From assembly GCA_004026145.2 (NCBI GenBank), contig CP034975.1, positions 18,138,191 to 18,202,190 on the forward strand: a DNA stretch of 64,000 nucleotides, read 5' to 3'. This DNA comes from Takifugu bimaculatus. Lineage: Eukaryota; Chordata; Actinopteri; Tetraodontiformes; Tetraodontidae. The number at the start of each line of letters is the position of its first letter. Position 1 is the first letter of the stretch. Both the position numbers and the translations under genes were made by a program. Below the pieces are notes generated by a model. It did not search any database, was not told the origin of the DNA, and saw only the letters and a list, made by a program, of their open reading frames with translations. This document shows, piece after piece, positions 63,101 to 64,000 of the stretch.

Positions 63101-63834
63101 AGGTGGTAAAGTTGCTGTCATTTTGTGCTGTGTGCCCTGCATTCATGTGTTTTGTCAATTGGCTAATGGTTTTTTGCCACAGGAGTGTTGCTGTGTCGAG
63201 GGAATCGTCTGTTGAGTGGCAGCAACTCCCGCTGGTTGCGTCTGTGGGAGGTCGAGGCTGTAAAGCCTCAGGACAGTTTCTCTAATGTGAACCAAAGGTC
63301 TGGTGCTGATTCTCTCTCTTTAATTCGTTCATATTTGCTTGTGATTTTCTAGGCAGGGTGGCATTTATCGCAGATACACCGATCATGTCACGCCCTTATT
63401 GCCATTTTTACTTAATTGCAAAAAAAACAGACCTTTGTTATTTTTTAGTCTGCATTGTCACATATAAATAAAATATTCCCCTATAGTCTCCTCCCTATGA
63501 CTATAACTTTTGGCTGTCTTTGCGTCATCCAGAGATTTGTCTTTAATGAGCTTTTGCTGTTGTGAACAACAAAGCCAACTGTGCAGCGTTGTACAATATG
63601 TGTACTGAAGTAGTTTTCCCTCATTACAAATGGTACATTGTGCGTTCCCTTTTGTGCTACAGGAGGACCAAAGTGGTGTTGGAGCACGAGATAATGCTGG
63701 ACGGGGCGACAGTCAGTGCAGCATTTGACAAGACTCTTGACATGGGCATTATTGGAACCACAGCAGGAACAATCTGGTACATCAATTGGTCAGATTATGG
63801 CAGCATCCGACTGGTCAGCGGCCATAAGAACAAG
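51180..63834 (+). CDS. wdr90: WDR90 (POC16 family), 3' partial
   Basis: Family role: a centriole/cilium microtubule-associated WD-repeat protein; WDR90/POC16 localises to the centriole inner scaffold. About 36 exons encode about 1515 residues before the window ends; the human protein is about 1750. Residues 5-240 form the CFAP20/DUF667-like domain (DWQHPYVNIFKH, LGLTGRYFYLLFRP, REMAFPVPKG). Residues 240-400 are a polar linker. WD repeats run from about residue 404 (IIGFGG) to the end, with clear WD words such as VVRVWNY, FLRLWSL, TVRIWSM, VKVWDY, ICIWNV and VCIWDV. A second Ser-rich linker lies at about 1060-1170. The start is a tiny 13-nt exon (atggcttgcaaag) joined in phase to the conserved DWQHPY. 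The final exon seen ends SGHKNK at 63834 with a good donor, so the gene continues off the edge. Confidence 0.96.
53619..53674 (+). ncRNA. perfect intronic hairpin, miRNA-like
   Basis: Arm 1 (53619-53638, cagcagaaggccatccagca) and arm 2 (53655-53674, tgctggatggctttctgctg) pair over 20 bp with a single G-U wobble. The loop is 16 nt. It lies within a 526-nt wdr90 intron. Such a stem is short for a canonical pre-miRNA, because flanking bases do not extend the pairing. It could therefore be a small miRNA-like hairpin or a remnant of an inverted-repeat element. Expression is unknown. Confidence 0.4.
54236..54262. repeat. (TGTGT)n short repeat
   Basis: About five imperfect TGTGT/TGTTG units in a wdr90 intron. 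It is non-coding. Confidence 0.75.
58671..59340. other. wdr90 intron, no further feature
   Basis: This 670-base intron lies between two clear WD exons. No exon, repeat or RNA gene was recognised in it. Confidence 0.6.
60644..61483. other. wdr90 intron, no further feature
   Basis: This 840-base intron sits between exons ending HNTE and starting TMASAS, which fit each other as one WD blade. No additional exon is needed and no repeat was recognised. Confidence 0.6.
61936..62816. other. wdr90 intron, possible degraded repeat
   Basis: This 880-base intron has a G/C-richer middle (about 62130-62360) that may be an old dispersed repeat. The class could not be assigned and no exon is needed between the flanking blades. 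Confidence 0.4.
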
Positions 63835-64000
63835 GTACTGTGTGCACAATTGCCCTATTCACTGTATGCGCAATAACTATTTTGGTATGAAACGTGTTTC
63901 AAAAAGGCAGCAGCTCAATTGTATTATACAACAAATAATGTATGTATTGTAATTGTATGTATACAATGTATAATTTTATAACAAAATACAAAATGGTAAA
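63835..64000 (+). other. start of the next wdr90 intron, window edge
   Basis: AT-rich intronic sequence after the donor at 63835. The remaining WD repeats and the stop codon lie beyond the window. Confidence 0.7.

Larger units (their letters stand above)
51180..63834 (+). other. exon map of wdr90
   Basis: Exons: 51180-51192, 51296-51387, 51545-51721, 51811-51949, 52050-52220, 52332-52458, 53153-53220, 53747-53882, 53974-54196, 54336-54398, 54494-54562, 54645-54755, 54982-55127, 55223-55280, 55398-55516, 55625-55783, 55892-56022, 56147-56263, 56552-56787, 56885-57021, 57152-57282, 57531-57661, 57970-58131, 58542-58670, 59341-59474, 59568-59608, 59702-59797, 59946-60074, 60173-60243 (uncertain, needs a GC donor), 60330-60432, 60522-60643, 61484-61640, 61745-61935, 62817-62985, 63183-63297, 63663-63834. 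Phases agree at all joins. The 60173 exon is included because it alone converts phase 1 to phase 0 there, but its sequence is not recognisably conserved. Confidence 0.8.

Overview
The window is vertebrate genomic DNA, almost certainly from a teleost fish. The genes are split into many short exons with GT-AG (a few GC-AG) introns. The DNA carries CA, CT, GGAT and other microsatellites and fish-type terminal-inverted-repeat transposons. One gene is a glucagon-family receptor most like the non-mammalian members. Four protein-coding genes were assembled exon by exon from reading frame, splice-site and phase agreement. All lie on the + strand.

Layout: (1) 1 to about 22.2 kb is a gene-poor stretch with microsatellites, dispersed repeats and one GC-rich non-coding patch near 13.8-14.4 kb. 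(2) 22.3-30.8 kb holds an unnamed gene for a predicted secreted/type I membrane protein built from four lamin-tail-domain-like repeats, a transmembrane segment and a short tail. (3) 32.3-40.5 kb is nlrc3, a NOD-like receptor with an atypical CARD-like N terminus, a NACHT ATPase and thirteen 84-nt leucine-rich-repeat exons plus a terminal one. (4) 42.7-50.6 kb is a class B glucagon-receptor-family GPCR, possibly the glucagon-related-peptide receptor lost from mammals. (5) 51.18 kb to the window end is wdr90 (POC16 family, centriole/cilium) with an N-terminal CFAP20-like domain and many WD repeats; its 3' end lies outside the window. From general knowledge, NLRC3 and WDR90 are both on human 16p13.3, so the block looks like conserved synteny with a receptor retained in fish. 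The four genes do not form one pathway.

Most notable: the receptor reading frame ends at a TGA in the exact context TGA-CTA-G, the best-known vertebrate stop-codon readthrough motif. A further 102 in-frame codons follow that resemble a GPCR C-terminal tail. This is a strong candidate for programmed readthrough making two receptor isoforms.

Two other genes (the lamin-tail gene and nlrc3) each contain exactly one extra base relative to an otherwise perfect exon chain. wdr90 has a third, less certain case. These are either assembly errors, real lesions or, for nlrc3, a +1-shift geometry at a UGA. A 20-bp perfect-stem intronic hairpin in wdr90, a transposon abutting an nlrc3 acceptor, and GC-AG introns are also described. 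Exon boundaries are inferred by eye, without transcript data.
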